Origin: Actinokineospora diospyrosa
GTDB lineage: Bacteria > Actinomycetota > Actinomycetes > Mycobacteriales > Pseudonocardiaceae
Direction: 5' to 3'
Length of the DNA: 64,000 nucleotides
NCBI RefSeq assembly: GCF_024171925.1
Contig: NZ_JAMTCO010000005.1
Location: forward strand, 248,001 to 312,000
A model generated the notes under the pieces. It ran no database searches, had not been told where the DNA came from, and was given only the letters and a program-made list of their open reading frames with translations. The translations under genes and the position numbers were made by a program. Positions 7,793 to 15,255 of the stretch are shown here, one piece after another; positions within the stretch are counted from its first letter, which is position 1, and each line of letters opens with the position of its first letter.

Positions 7793-8725
7793 ATGACCGC
7801 GACCGTCGAGGGCAGCGCGGGGCCGAAACCGATGTTCGGCGCGCCCCGGGCGCACTGGCCGCAGGTCGGTACCTACCTGTTCATCCTGGTCCCGTTCGCC
7901 GCGCTGGTCGCCGCCGTGCCGCTGGCCTGGGGCTGGGGGCTGGGCTGGGTCGACGTCGCGCTCGCCGCGTTCTTCTACACGTTCACCTGCCTCGGGGTCA
8001 CCGTCGGCTTCCACCGCTACTTCACCCACGGCGCCTTCAAGGCCAGGCGCTCGGTGCGGGTCGGGCTGGCGATCGTGGGCAGCATGGCGCTGCAGGGGCC
8101 GATCCTGCACTGGGTCGCCGACCACCGCCGCCACCACGCGTTCTCCGACCGCGAGGGCGACCCGCACTCGCCGTGGCTGTTCGGCACCTCGCCCGCCGCG
8201 CTGGCCAAGGGCTTCTGGCACGCGCACATGGGCTGGGTGTTCGACCGCCAGCTGACCAACGCCGAGCGCTTCGCCCCGGACATGCTCGCCGACGACGACA
8301 TGCGCAGGGTGCACCGCCAGTTCGGCCTGTGGACCGCGGTGACGCTGCTGGCGCCCGCGCTGCTCGGCGGCCTGCTCACCTGGTCCCTGTGGGGCGCGGT
8401 GACCGCGTTCTTCTGGGCCGGGCTGGTGCGCGTGTCGCTGCTGCACCACGTCACCTGGTCGGTCAACTCGGTCTGCCACATGATCGGCGAGCGCCCGTTC
8501 CGCTCGCGCGACAAGGCCACCAACTTCTGGCCGCTCGCCGTGCTGTCGATGGGGGAGGCCTGGCACAACCTGCACCACGCCGACCCGACCTCGGCCCGCC
8601 ACGGCGTGCAGCGCGGTCAGGTCGACATCTCCGCCAGGGTGATCTGGGTGTTCGAGAAGCTCGGTTGGGCTACCGAGGTCCGTTGGCCCACCAGCGAGCG
8701 GTTGGCGAAGCTGGCGGCGAAGTAG
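7793..8725 (+). CDS. Acyl-CoA desaturase (integral membrane delta-9 type)
   Basis: Membrane-bound di-iron fatty-acid desaturase of 310 residues. The three histidine boxes are present: HRYFTH (about residue 72), HRRHH (about 110) and HNLHH near residue 263. Hydrophobic hairpins at about residues 27-65 and 185-215 flank them. It inserts a cis double bond in saturated acyl-CoA using O2 and an external electron donor. The start is ATG 7793 because GGAGG lies 9 bases upstream and the protein then begins as family members do; the frame extends upstream without such support. The next gene begins immediately after the stop, so the two are co-transcribed. Confidence 0.92.
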   Translation: MTATVEGSAGPKPMFGAPRAHWPQVGTYLFILVPFAALVAAVPLAWGWGLGWVDVALAAFFYTFTCLGVTVGFHRYFTHGAFKARRSVRVGLAIVGSMALQGPILHWVADHRRHHAFSDREGDPHSPWLFGTSPAALAKGFWHAHMGWVFDRQLTNAERFAPDMLADDDMRRVHRQFGLWTAVTLLAPALLGGLLTWSLWGAVTAFFWAGLVRVSLLHHVTWSVNSVCHMIGERPFRSRDKATNFWPLAVLSMGEAWHNLHHADPTSARHGVQRGQVDISARVIWVFEKLGWATEVRWPTSERLAKLAAK

Positions 8726-9187
8726 ATGCCGCGCACGGCGACGGCTGAGGTACCCGACCGCCCTGGTCTGCTGGAGTTCTTGCGTGCCCGGAACCGGTGC
8801 GTCCTAGTGACGCGCCGGGCCTCGGGGGCGCCCCAGATGTCTCCGGTCACCTACGGCGTCGACCAGGACGGCCGCTTGGTCGTCTCCACGTACCCCAGCC
8901 GCGCCAAGGCTCTTAACCTGCGCCGCGACCCCATCACGTCGGCCTGTGTCCTCTCCGAGGAGTGGAACGGCCCTTACGTGCAGGTGGATGGTCAGGCCGA
9001 GGTCTTGGACCTGCCCGGGGCCCTGGAGCCGCTCGTCGAGTACTACCGGTCGATCTCCGGCGAGCACCCGGACTGGGCGGACTACCGCGCGGCGATGGCG
9101 CGGCAGGGCAAGTGCCTCATCCGGGTGACGATCGAGTCGTGGGGCCCGATCGCCACCGGCGGTTTCCCGCCCGGACTGGCGTCCTAG
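8726..9187 (+). CDS. PPOX-class (pyridoxamine 5'-phosphate oxidase fold) protein
   Basis: A 153-residue split-barrel flavin/F420-binding protein. The typical opening is LLEFLRARNRCVLVTRRASG, then APQMSPVTYGVDQDGRLVVST and the cofactor-binding segment RAKALNLRRDP. This matches actinobacterial F420-dependent PPOX-class oxidoreductases, but F420 and FMN use cannot be separated by eye. It begins at ATG directly after the desaturase stop, so it shares its transcript. A reductase role in electron supply or in detoxification is possible, but the sequence does not show which. Confidence 0.82.
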   Translation: MPRTATAEVPDRPGLLEFLRARNRCVLVTRRASGAPQMSPVTYGVDQDGRLVVSTYPSRAKALNLRRDPITSACVLSEEWNGPYVQVDGQAEVLDLPGALEPLVEYYRSISGEHPDWADYRAAMARQGKCLIRVTIESWGPIATGGFPPGLAS

Positions 9188-9284
9188 TCGTCCACCATTC
9201 GTGGCGGATACCACCGTCTGCTTCGAGGATTACCGGGCAACTCACTCCACTGATCACCCAATTACTCATACCATCGGGTGATAG

Positions 9285-9491
9285 ATGATCGCGTTCGGTA
9301 ACGAAGTGCTCCATTCGGCCGATCGACCGGGTATGTCGGTGGAACTGAGGGACCTGGTCTGGGCGAAAGCCGTCGAGCAGTCCGCCGCCGGTCGGGGCGC
9401 GGCGGCGGGGGAGCGGGCTGCCGGGGAACCGGTGCGGCACGTGCGGGCCGTCCGGGCGGCGCGCGCCGAACGTGATCGCGACCACCGCTGA
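9285..9491 (+). CDS. Possible small protein in a 509-bp gap
   Basis: The gap 9188-9696 between the PPOX gene and the STAS gene holds one frame with coding-like base usage: first codon positions rich in G, third positions mostly G/C, ATG start, 68 codons. A second internal ATG at 9333 would give 52 residues (MSVELRDLVWAKAVEQ). The C-terminal half is Arg/Ala-rich. No Shine-Dalgarno sequence precedes either ATG and I recognise no family. The rest of the gap is lower in GC and shows nothing else I can name. Confidence 0.3.
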   Translation: MIAFGNEVLHSADRPGMSVELRDLVWAKAVEQSAAGRGAAAGERAAGEPVRHVRAVRAARAERDRDHR

Positions 9492-9696
9492 ACCCACCCC
9501 GGGTTGCTATAGCGGGAAAGCGACAACGGAAACAACGCACAATTCACTGAATCAGACGCATTTTTCATGTGGTCTTGCGCACGGGCTCGCGTCGTGCGCG
9601 GTTCGCCGGCAACAATCGGGATATAGTCCCGGCGAACTCGAGCGGTGCTCCGCGTCGGTGATCGTTTCCGTCCGCCCGCGCCGCGAGGGAGGTCCC

Positions 9697-10068
9697 TTGA
9701 ACCCGCGCGACCCTGTGGCGGTCACCATCCGGGGCACCCGGTCCGCGGTGGTCGTCAGCGCCGCCGGGCGGATCGACATGACGACCGAGCGCCCGTGGCG
9801 CGAACTGGTCGAGGACGCCTGCGCCGAGAACACCGTCAAGCGCTTCGTCGTGCTCGACCTGTGCCAGGTCACCTACTTCAGCGTCGGCGCGGCCCCGATC
9901 GTCGTGCGCGCGCACTACCACTGCCTGCACCGCGGCAAGCTCCTGCGGGTCGCCGCCCCGATCGGGCCCGCCCTGCACACCCTGCACGTCACCGGCGTGC
10001 GCGACCTGGTCGCCGTCTACGCCAACCTCAACGCCGCACTGGAACCGGCGGTCCGCTCACCGTGGTGA
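9697..10068 (+). CDS. STAS domain protein (anti-sigma factor antagonist-like)
   Basis: A 123-residue protein spanning one STAS domain: AVVVSAAGRIDMTT (beta 1-2), KRFVVLDLCQVTYFSVGAAPIVVRAH (beta 3 and phosphorylation helix), GKLLRVAAP and VTGVRDLVAVYANLNAAL. In canonical antagonists the helix begins DSSG; here it is FSVG, so the phosphorylatable Ser is kept but the preceding Asp is replaced. TTG 9697 is chosen because GAGGGAGG lies 5-12 bases upstream. No anti-sigma kinase gene is adjacent. The role is probably regulatory or sensory. Confidence 0.8.
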   Translation: MNPRDPVAVTIRGTRSAVVVSAAGRIDMTTERPWRELVEDACAENTVKRFVVLDLCQVTYFSVGAAPIVVRAHYHCLHRGKLLRVAAPIGPALHTLHVTGVRDLVAVYANLNAALEPAVRSPW

Positions 10069-10348
10069 CCGAACCGCGTGGTGATCGAACCGAGATAACC
10101 GCGCCCGCGTTACCGGTATTCGCGCTGTCAGGCCGAGATTCGCTCGGACAGGTGAAATGATCTTGCATTTCGCCGCGCGGTCCCGGGTTCCCCGGGGTGG
10201 TCTCACCCGGTGGGGGTGCGCGAGCGGGGGCGTTGGTCGCACAGCGGGGGCCGCGGTGCGACGTCCACCGGCTGATCATCCGGTCCAGCCGGGGCGCACC
10301 TGGTAGCCGTTGGGGGACAAGGAAAGCTCCCGCCGGAGAGGACTTCCG

Positions 10349-11314
10349 ATGAATCGCCACCTCGCGCGGATCGTGACCGCCGTCGCGACCGCGAGTGCGC
10401 TGACCGCGACCGGAGCGGGCCTGGCCACCGCGGCGCCCGCCGACCACTCCGACCGCTCCCCGACCGCCGCGCACGTCCAGGAACTCACCGCGGCCTACAC
10501 CGACCTGGCCGCGGCCGGGACCGACGAGCAGCGGGTCCCCGCGGTGGCCGACCTGCGCGCCGCCCTCAACCACATCCGCGGCTGCGGCGCCACCACCGCC
10601 GCCGACGCGGCCGACACCAAGGCCGCCGAGGTCGCGCGCATCCTGCCGATCCCGGGTCCGATCAACCCGGCTCTGCTCGCAGGCCTGCTCGACCTGGTCA
10701 ACTCCTTGCTCAGCGCCCTCACCGGGGCCCTGCCCAACCCGGGCGGCTTCATCCCCGGCGCCGTCACGCTGCCGGGCACCTTGCCGGTCCCCGGTGGGCT
10801 GCCCACCCCGGGCACCCTGCCCATCCCCGGTGGCCTCCCGATTCCGGGCGGATTGCCGATCCCGGGCACCCTGCCGATCCCGGGCACCCTGCCGATCCCG
10901 GGCGGGCTGCCGATTCCCGGTGGGCTGCCCGTCCCCGGCACCCTGCCCATCCCTGGTGGGCTGCCGATCCCGGGTGGCTTGCCGATTCCGGGTGGTTTGC
11001 CGATCCCGGGTGGTTTGCCGATCCCGGACATCCAGCCCGACCTCACCGGAACCGTGCCCAACCTGACCGATGACGCCACGGCGCCGGTGGAAGGCATCGT
11101 CCCCGGCCTGTCGGACCTGCTGCCGCCCGTGGTCGACGAGCTGCCGCCGCTGCCCGCCGTCGTCAGCGACCCGCCACTGGACGCGGGCACCGACGTCCCC
11201 TCGGTCGTCGACAGCCTGCCGTTGCTGCCCGACCTCCCGGTGGACCTGCTGTCCCCGCTGGACAGCTTGGCCACCTTGCCCGGCGTCCCCGAGCTGGACC
11301 ACCAGCACGGGTGA
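10349..11314 (+). CDS. Secreted protein with LPIPG hexapeptide repeats
   Basis: A 321-residue exported protein of unknown function. Signal peptide about residues 1-29 (cleavage near ATAAPA). Residues 30-105 form an Ala-rich helical head with one Cys (GCGA). Residues about 145-227 are fourteen head-to-tail hexapeptides of the pattern LP[IVT]PG[GT], elastin- or PPII-like, encoded by an 18-bp DNA period. The C-terminus (228-321) is Pro/Leu/Asp-rich (DLLPPVVDELPPLP). There is no LPXTG anchor or transmembrane tail. GGAGAGGA lies 6 bases before ATG. A perfect hairpin terminator follows. A role as an extracellular or cell-wall spacer is a guess. Confidence 0.8.
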   Translation: MNRHLARIVTAVATASALTATGAGLATAAPADHSDRSPTAAHVQELTAAYTDLAAAGTDEQRVPAVADLRAALNHIRGCGATTAADAADTKAAEVARILPIPGPINPALLAGLLDLVNSLLSALTGALPNPGGFIPGAVTLPGTLPVPGGLPTPGTLPIPGGLPIPGGLPIPGTLPIPGTLPIPGGLPIPGGLPVPGTLPIPGGLPIPGGLPIPGGLPIPGGLPIPDIQPDLTGTVPNLTDDATAPVEGIVPGLSDLLPPVVDELPPLPAVVSDPPLDAGTDVPSVVDSLPLLPDLPVDLLSPLDSLATLPGVPELDHQHG

Positions 11315-11345
11315 TCCTCCGCCCGCACTCGGGTGGGATGTGTTG

Positions 11346-11389
11346 AGCGCTGAGCCCCGGCGGCCCACAAGGCCCCGGGGCTCAGCGCT
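11346..11389 (+). terminator. Strong hairpin terminator after the LPIPG protein
   Basis: Perfect 15-bp inverted repeat, AGCGCTGAGCCCCGG (11346-11360) and its complement at 11375-11389; the 14-base loop can pair further through GGCC/GGCC. It separates the LPIPG gene from the methyltransferase that starts 17 bases later. Confidence 0.85.
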
Positions 11390-11393
11390 GTCC

Positions 11394-11399
11394 TAGGCT
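11394..11399 (+). promoter_or_regulatory. -10 box of a probable leaderless transcript (methyltransferase)
   Basis: TAGGCT fits the actinobacterial TANNNT -10 consensus and lies 7 bases before the ATG at 11407, with no Shine-Dalgarno sequence in between. A start at or next to the A of ATG would make the mRNA leaderless. The same hexamer precedes fdhD and both tRNA genes at 47.2 kb. Confidence 0.55.
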
Positions 11400-11406
11400 C
11401 GCCGCC

Positions 11407-12060
11407 ATGCGCCGTGTCACCGGGAAGCAGGTCGTGGAGGTCGACGAGGGGGCGTTCGCCACCCTGCGGGCCGCCTACGAGGGCGCCCTCCTGGATGTCG
11501 GCACCGGTGACGGCAAGCACCCGCTGCACGTGGCCAAGACCCACCCCGAGTTGCTCGTGATCGGCTTGGACGCGGCCAAAGACAACATGCGCAAGGCAGC
11601 CACCAAAGCAGCCGCTTCCCCTAAGAAGGGCGGCCTCCCCAACCTGCTCTACCTATGGGCAGCGGCCGAACAACTCCCGGCAGGCCTAAGCGACATCACC
11701 GAGCTCCATGTCCTCATGCCCTGGGGCAGCCTCTTGCGCGGCGTACTCGGCTCAGACCCATCGATGCTTAAGGGTCTAGCAGCGGTCTGCGCGCCTAACG
11801 CCAAGTTCCTCATCACCCTGAACCTGCACGCCTGGCGTCCTGCGGTCCCCGAGGTCGGTGACCACCCAGAACCCACCCCGGAGTCGGCTGAGAAGGATCT
11901 CGGCCCCGCGCTAGAGGCTGCGGGCTGGCACCTAGACACCGCCGCCTACCTCGACGCCGACGAGATCGCCGCCCTGGCGACCTCTTGGACTCGCCGCCTC
12001 AATTCCTCCCGAGACCAGCTGGAAGTCCTAGCCCTCCGCGGCCACATCAACCCGGCTTAG
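11407..12060 (+). CDS. 16S rRNA (adenine-1408-N1)-methyltransferase, KamB family
   Basis: A 217-residue SAM-dependent methyltransferase closely similar to KamB/NpmA, which methylate A1408 in helix 44 of 16S rRNA and so protect the ribosome from kanamycin, apramycin and related aminoglycosides. It has the SAM motif LLDVGTGDGKHPL, the signature LNLHAWRPAVPEVGDHPEP, and the family's A1408-clamping tryptophans Trp106 (MPWGSLLRG) and Trp194 (TSWTRRL), plus Arg197 and Arg202 at NpmA-equivalent spacing. All residues needed for activity appear present. No aminoglycoside biosynthesis genes are nearby. It seems to be leaderless and so translated without a Shine-Dalgarno sequence. Its 3' end overlaps the convergent gene by 14 bases. 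An Eis-like acetyltransferase lies at 44.6 kb. Confidence 0.93.
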   Translation: MRRVTGKQVVEVDEGAFATLRAAYEGALLDVGTGDGKHPLHVAKTHPELLVIGLDAAKDNMRKAATKAAASPKKGGLPNLLYLWAAAEQLPAGLSDITELHVLMPWGSLLRGVLGSDPSMLKGLAAVCAPNAKFLITLNLHAWRPAVPEVGDHPEPTPESAEKDLGPALEAAGWHLDTAAYLDADEIAALATSWTRRLNSSRDQLEVLALRGHINPA

Positions 12061-13132
12061 TCCGCTCGAGCACGAAGTCATAAGCCTGCTTGCGCGACCA
12101 CCCCGGCTGCGCGGCCAGTGCGCGCGCCACGGTCGACGCGGCAACGTCGTACCCGAGCAGGGCCGTCACCAGTTCAGCCACGTCGACGTCAACGCCGAGG
12201 TCGGTGCTGGCGGTCGGGTCGAGCGCGCACCACACGTCCGCCGATCCGCTCAGCTGCGCGAACTCGTCCACCGCCGCCCACACCGGCCGCTCGTCCAGCG
12301 CCATCACGCTCACGTGCTCGGCCCCGGCCACCCAACGCGGGACCTCAGCCGCCGGGCACCGGAACACGACCCGCGCCGCACGGCTGGTCGCGGCCAGCTT
12401 CGTCACGTCCTTCCGCGACAACCCGGTCGCCACGAGAACCGGTGCGGGCGTGGGCGCCGCCCCCGCGACAGCCAGCTCCGGCGGCAGCCCCAGCACCTCC
12501 ACCCGCGGCCGCTCCGCCAACAACCGCCGCACGACCGCGCTCGTCCCCTCCACTGTGGACACTGCGAGCGCCCGCCCCGGGTTGGTGGCATCCCTGGCAG
12601 CCGCGAACCCCAACTCGGCGATCAACGCCCGAGCCCCGGCATCCTCGGCCACGATCACATCCGCCGCCGCGCACTCCGCCGCGAGCCGGTCCTCAGGACC
12701 AACCGCGCGGTACCGGACAAGCTGCGTCCCCGGTGTCTCCGCCCGACGCACTACGACGTCCACCACGGTGTTCGGGTCAGCCAACGCCGCCACCAACTCG
12801 CGCGGCAGGTCTGCCGAGGACAGGTCAGCGTCGGTCGCCAGCGTGTTCGGTAGCCGTTGGCCACTGCGACGCACCACCGCGCTAGCCCCCGGCCGCCACC
12901 GCGAGTTCGCGAGTGCCCGCACGGTCGTGGTAGCCCCACCCGCGCTGATGGTGATCTCGACCGGCCCGGCGACAGCGCCCGGTGCCTGCCCAACGACCTC
13001 GCCCGCCACTCCCACCACGCACGTCGCCCGCCCGCTGATAGCGCTATCGGCGGTGAACTCGAGCGTCTTACCGTGGGTTGCCCGGATCTCGCCGTGCCCC
13101 CGGCAGCGCAACCGCAGCAACTCTTCGCTCAC
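12047..13132 (-). CDS. DUF371 domain fused to RsmI-like methyltransferase part
   Basis: A 361-residue protein. Residues 1-130 match DUF371, known mainly from archaea: RCRGHGEIRATHGKTLEFT, RATCVVGVA and SSADLPRELVAAL. The remainder resembles a reduced RsmI-type tetrapyrrole-methylase fold: ADVIVAEDAGARALI, STVEGTSAVVRRLL, GLSRKDVTKLA, and a C-terminal RsmI-like helix-turn-helix ending (ALAAQPGWSRKQAYDFVLER). RsmI 2'-O-methylates C1402 of 16S rRNA, in helix 44. The glycine-rich SAM loop is not obvious, so catalysis is unproven. The GTG start lies 2 bases after the stop of the PPK2 gene, so the two form an operon. The RsmI relation is my inference from pattern. Confidence 0.7.
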   Translation of the reverse strand: MSEELLRLRCRGHGEIRATHGKTLEFTADSAISGRATCVVGVAGEVVGQAPGAVAGPVEITISAGGATTTVRALANSRWRPGASAVVRRSGQRLPNTLATDADLSSADLPRELVAALADPNTVVDVVVRRAETPGTQLVRYRAVGPEDRLAAECAAADVIVAEDAGARALIAELGFAAARDATNPGRALAVSTVEGTSAVVRRLLAERPRVEVLGLPPELAVAGAAPTPAPVLVATGLSRKDVTKLAATSRAARVVFRCPAAEVPRWVAGAEHVSVMALDERPVWAAVDEFAQLSGSADVWCALDPTASTDLGVDVDVAELVTALLGYDVAASTVARALAAQPGWSRKQAYDFVLERTKPG

Positions 13133-13134
13133 AC

Positions 13135-13944
13135 CTAGAGCCCTTCGAGCAGCGCGCCCGCGTGGTCGGGCACCGCGTGCTCCAGTTCCCGCGGCGGACG
13201 GGTGTACCCGCCGCCCTTGGGTCGGTCCGGCAGTTCCAGCGTGCGCGGCTCCACGGGTTCCCACGGCACACTCGCGAGCAGGTGCGCGATCATATTCAGC
13301 CTGGCCCGCCGCTTGTCCTCCGCCTCGACGATCAGCCACGGCGCGGTCGCGGTGTCGGTGTGCGCCAGCATGTCGTCGCGGGCCCGCGAGTAGTCGTCCC
13401 AGCGGGTGATCGACTCCAGGTCCATCGGGCTGAGCTTCCACCGCTTGAGCGGGTTGTCCAGCCGCTCGCGGAACCGCCGCGACTGCTCGGGCGCGCTCAC
13501 CGAGAACCAGTACTTGCGCAGCAGGATCCCGTCGTCGACCAGCAGGTTCTCGAAGATCGGGCACTGGAGCAAGAACCGCTGGTACTCCTGCGGTGTGCAG
13601 AACCCCATCACCCGCTCCACCCCGGCGCGGTTGTACCAACTGCGGTCGAGCAGCACGATCTCCCCGGCCGCGGGCAGGTGGTCGACGTAGCGCTGGAAGT
13701 ACCACTGCGTCCGCTCGCGCTCGGTGGGCGTCGGTAGCGCCACCACCCGACAACTACGCGGGTTCAAGTACTCCGTCACCCGCTTGATCGCCCCACCCTT
13801 CCCCGCCGCGTCGCGCCCCTCGAAGAGGACGACCACCCGCGCACCGGACACGCGAACCCACTCCTGCATCCGGACGAGCTCACCCTGCAGCCGCAAGAGC
13901 TCGTTCTCATACACCTCACGCGGATAGCGCTTCCCTTTACCCAT
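13135..13944 (-). CDS. ppk2: Polyphosphate kinase 2 (PPK2 family)
   Basis: Single-domain PPK2 of about 269 residues that transfers phosphate between polyphosphate and nucleoside di- or triphosphates. Walker A is GRDAAGKGG, the Walker B-like segment is LLDRSWYNRAGVERVMGF, and the lid module is RWKLSPMDLESITRWDDYSRARD. The start is set at the ATG of MGKGKRYPREVYENE, as in relatives; an in-frame GTG seven codons upstream (13965) is an alternative. It is the first gene of a two-gene operon with the DUF371 protein. Confidence 0.92.
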   Translation of the reverse strand: MGKGKRYPREVYENELLRLQGELVRMQEWVRVSGARVVVLFEGRDAAGKGGAIKRVTEYLNPRSCRVVALPTPTERERTQWYFQRYVDHLPAAGEIVLLDRSWYNRAGVERVMGFCTPQEYQRFLLQCPIFENLLVDDGILLRKYWFSVSAPEQSRRFRERLDNPLKRWKLSPMDLESITRWDDYSRARDDMLAHTDTATAPWLIVEAEDKRRARLNMIAHLLASVPWEPVEPRTLELPDRPKGGGYTRPPRELEHAVPDHAGALLEGL

Positions 13945-14175
13945 CCCCCCAGCTTTCCCCGCCACCGCCCCATCCGCACCAGGTCATTCGCGATAGAACT
14001 CCGCAACGATGGGCCACCACACCACGGGTCAATCGGCCACAACCCCTTGGCACATCACGCGAATCACCAACATGTGTTGCCGCACACAAGATTCACCCCG
14101 CCACCCGGCCAGGACATAGATCGTTCCGTAAGCGCCCCAGTTCGGTGCGTAGCGCCCCACACGCGCCCCCCACGT

Positions 14176-14356
14176 GGGGTCCGGGGCTAAGCCCGCCAGG
14201 CGGGTCTGGGTTGCACCCCAGCGAAAATGACGAGCGGCCCGCAGCCCGTGCTCTCCGTGATCGCAAGTTCGCCGCATACTCGCGCCCCGGTCGGGGGTCC
14301 GGGGGCGAAGCCCGCCGGGCGGGTCTGGGGTTGCACCCCAGAGAGGATGACGAGCG
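14176..14356 (-). repeat. Two 60-bp direct repeats 3' of tRNA-Arg
   Basis: The 434-base gap 13966-14399 has no convincing gene. It holds two imperfect copies (14176-14236 and 14294-14356) that read, in the direction of the tRNA, TCTGGGGTGCAACCCCAGAC followed by a CCGCCyGGCGGG palindrome and GGACCCC. Each copy contains two small hairpins. A related hairpin lies 3' of tRNA-Pro (about 47350-47373) in the same orientation relative to the tRNA, which suggests a tRNA-associated repeat or transcript-end element. Confidence 0.7.
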
Positions 14357-14399
14357 CCCCGGTCCGCGCTTTCCGCGGACACGGATCACCGCAAGCGAG

Positions 14400-14472
14400 T
14401 GCCCCCGGCAGGACTCGAACCTGCGGCCAAGAGCTTAGAAGGCTCCTGCTCTATCCGCTGAGCTACGGGGGC
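14400..14472 (-). tRNA. tRNA-Arg(UCU)
   Basis: A 73-base cloverleaf read from the minus strand. Acceptor GCCCCCG/CGGGGGC with discriminator A, D arm GCTC-AGCGGATA-GAGC, anticodon stem GGAGC/GCTCT with loop CTTCTAA giving anticodon UCU, and T arm GCAGG-TTCGAGT-CCTGC. It decodes AGA, a rare codon in this GC-rich genome. The 3' CCA is not encoded. Confidence 0.97.
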
Positions 14473-14609
14473 TTGGGCCGTGCGGCCGAGGCTGCACAGT
14501 AGTCCGCTCACGGGACTGATCGTCACAGGCGGCCTTACCGTTTCCGCTTGGAACTGATCGGGTGACGAACGCCGCTATCGTACGTCCGTTTGGGGGAGGG
14601 GTGGTTGCG

Positions 14610-15149
14610 CTACGCGCGCGGGAGTCTGGTCACCGCGCGTTCGGCGAGTGGTTGCAGGATGCGCACGAGCGCGGCCTCGGAGATGTCCCGCTTGTCGACC
14701 GCGACCAGGAGGGATCTGTCGGGGCGGACCTCGACCGTGGCGGTGCAGGTGCGGTAACCGTCGGTGACCGCGCAGTGCAGCCAGGTGGGGTAGCCGAGGG
14801 TGGTCTCCGCGTGGCCCGCGGGCTGGTCTTGGCGTACCTGGCTGAGTGGCTTGTGCAGGGCTACCAGGGCGATGTCACTGGTGGCGCCGTTGCCGAGGGG
14901 GTAGCCGCAGGCTTCGGGGAAGGTCGCGGTGCGCTTGTGGGGCTCGCCTTTCAGGCCGCCCGCCGGGGTGAGGTCTTCGGCGGTAAGTAGTCCGCACAGG
15001 TTCACACCGTCGAGGGAGAGGGGTGACGGAGAGGTTGCGGGGGTGGTGGCGGGGCCGAAGCCCGCCGCGGGCACCGGGCGGCCCGCCACCGGGGCGCCGC
15101 AGGCCGCCAGCAGGCCGATGCCGACCACCGCGACAAGAGTCCGCCTCAC
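14610..15149 (-). CDS. DUF3558 family lipoprotein
   Basis: A 179-residue lipoprotein with a signal peptide ending in the lipobox LLAAC (Cys17). A Pro/Ser/Thr-rich linker follows, then the DUF3558 core: LCGLLTAEDLTPAGG, FPEACGYPLGN and GYRTCTATVEVRPDRSLLVAV, with Cys pairs likely forming disulfides outside the membrane. The family is common in Pseudonocardiales and has no assigned function. It is transcribed divergently from the CopD-CtaG gene with about 100 bases between them. About 137 bases separate it from tRNA-Arg. Confidence 0.85.
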   Translation of the reverse strand: MRRTLVAVVGIGLLAACGAPVAGRPVPAAGFGPATTPATSPSPLSLDGVNLCGLLTAEDLTPAGGLKGEPHKRTATFPEACGYPLGNGATSDIALVALHKPLSQVRQDQPAGHAETTLGYPTWLHCAVTDGYRTCTATVEVRPDRSLLVAVDKRDISEAALVRILQPLAERAVTRLPRA

Positions 15150-15255
15150 CGCTCCTACGGTAATGCCTCGCCGCCTGTGTGTGATTACCCAAGCACGGCG
15201 GGTTGTGAATCATTGCTTCTCACGGGCCTCAACAGCGGGCTACTACCCTCGACCC

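Noticed and set aside
7597-8748. Arg/Ala-rich frames antisense or out of frame with the desaturase
   Set aside because: Low-complexity shadow frames produced by high GC; the frame with the three His boxes is clearly the gene. The same applies to many long antisense frames, e.g. 2204-3700 and 20665-22668.
13133-13753. Longer N-terminus for the DUF371 gene reaching into PPK2
   Set aside because: The in-frame extension fully overlaps the well-supported PPK2 gene; the GTG at 13132 directly after the PPK2 stop gives a complete DUF371 domain.
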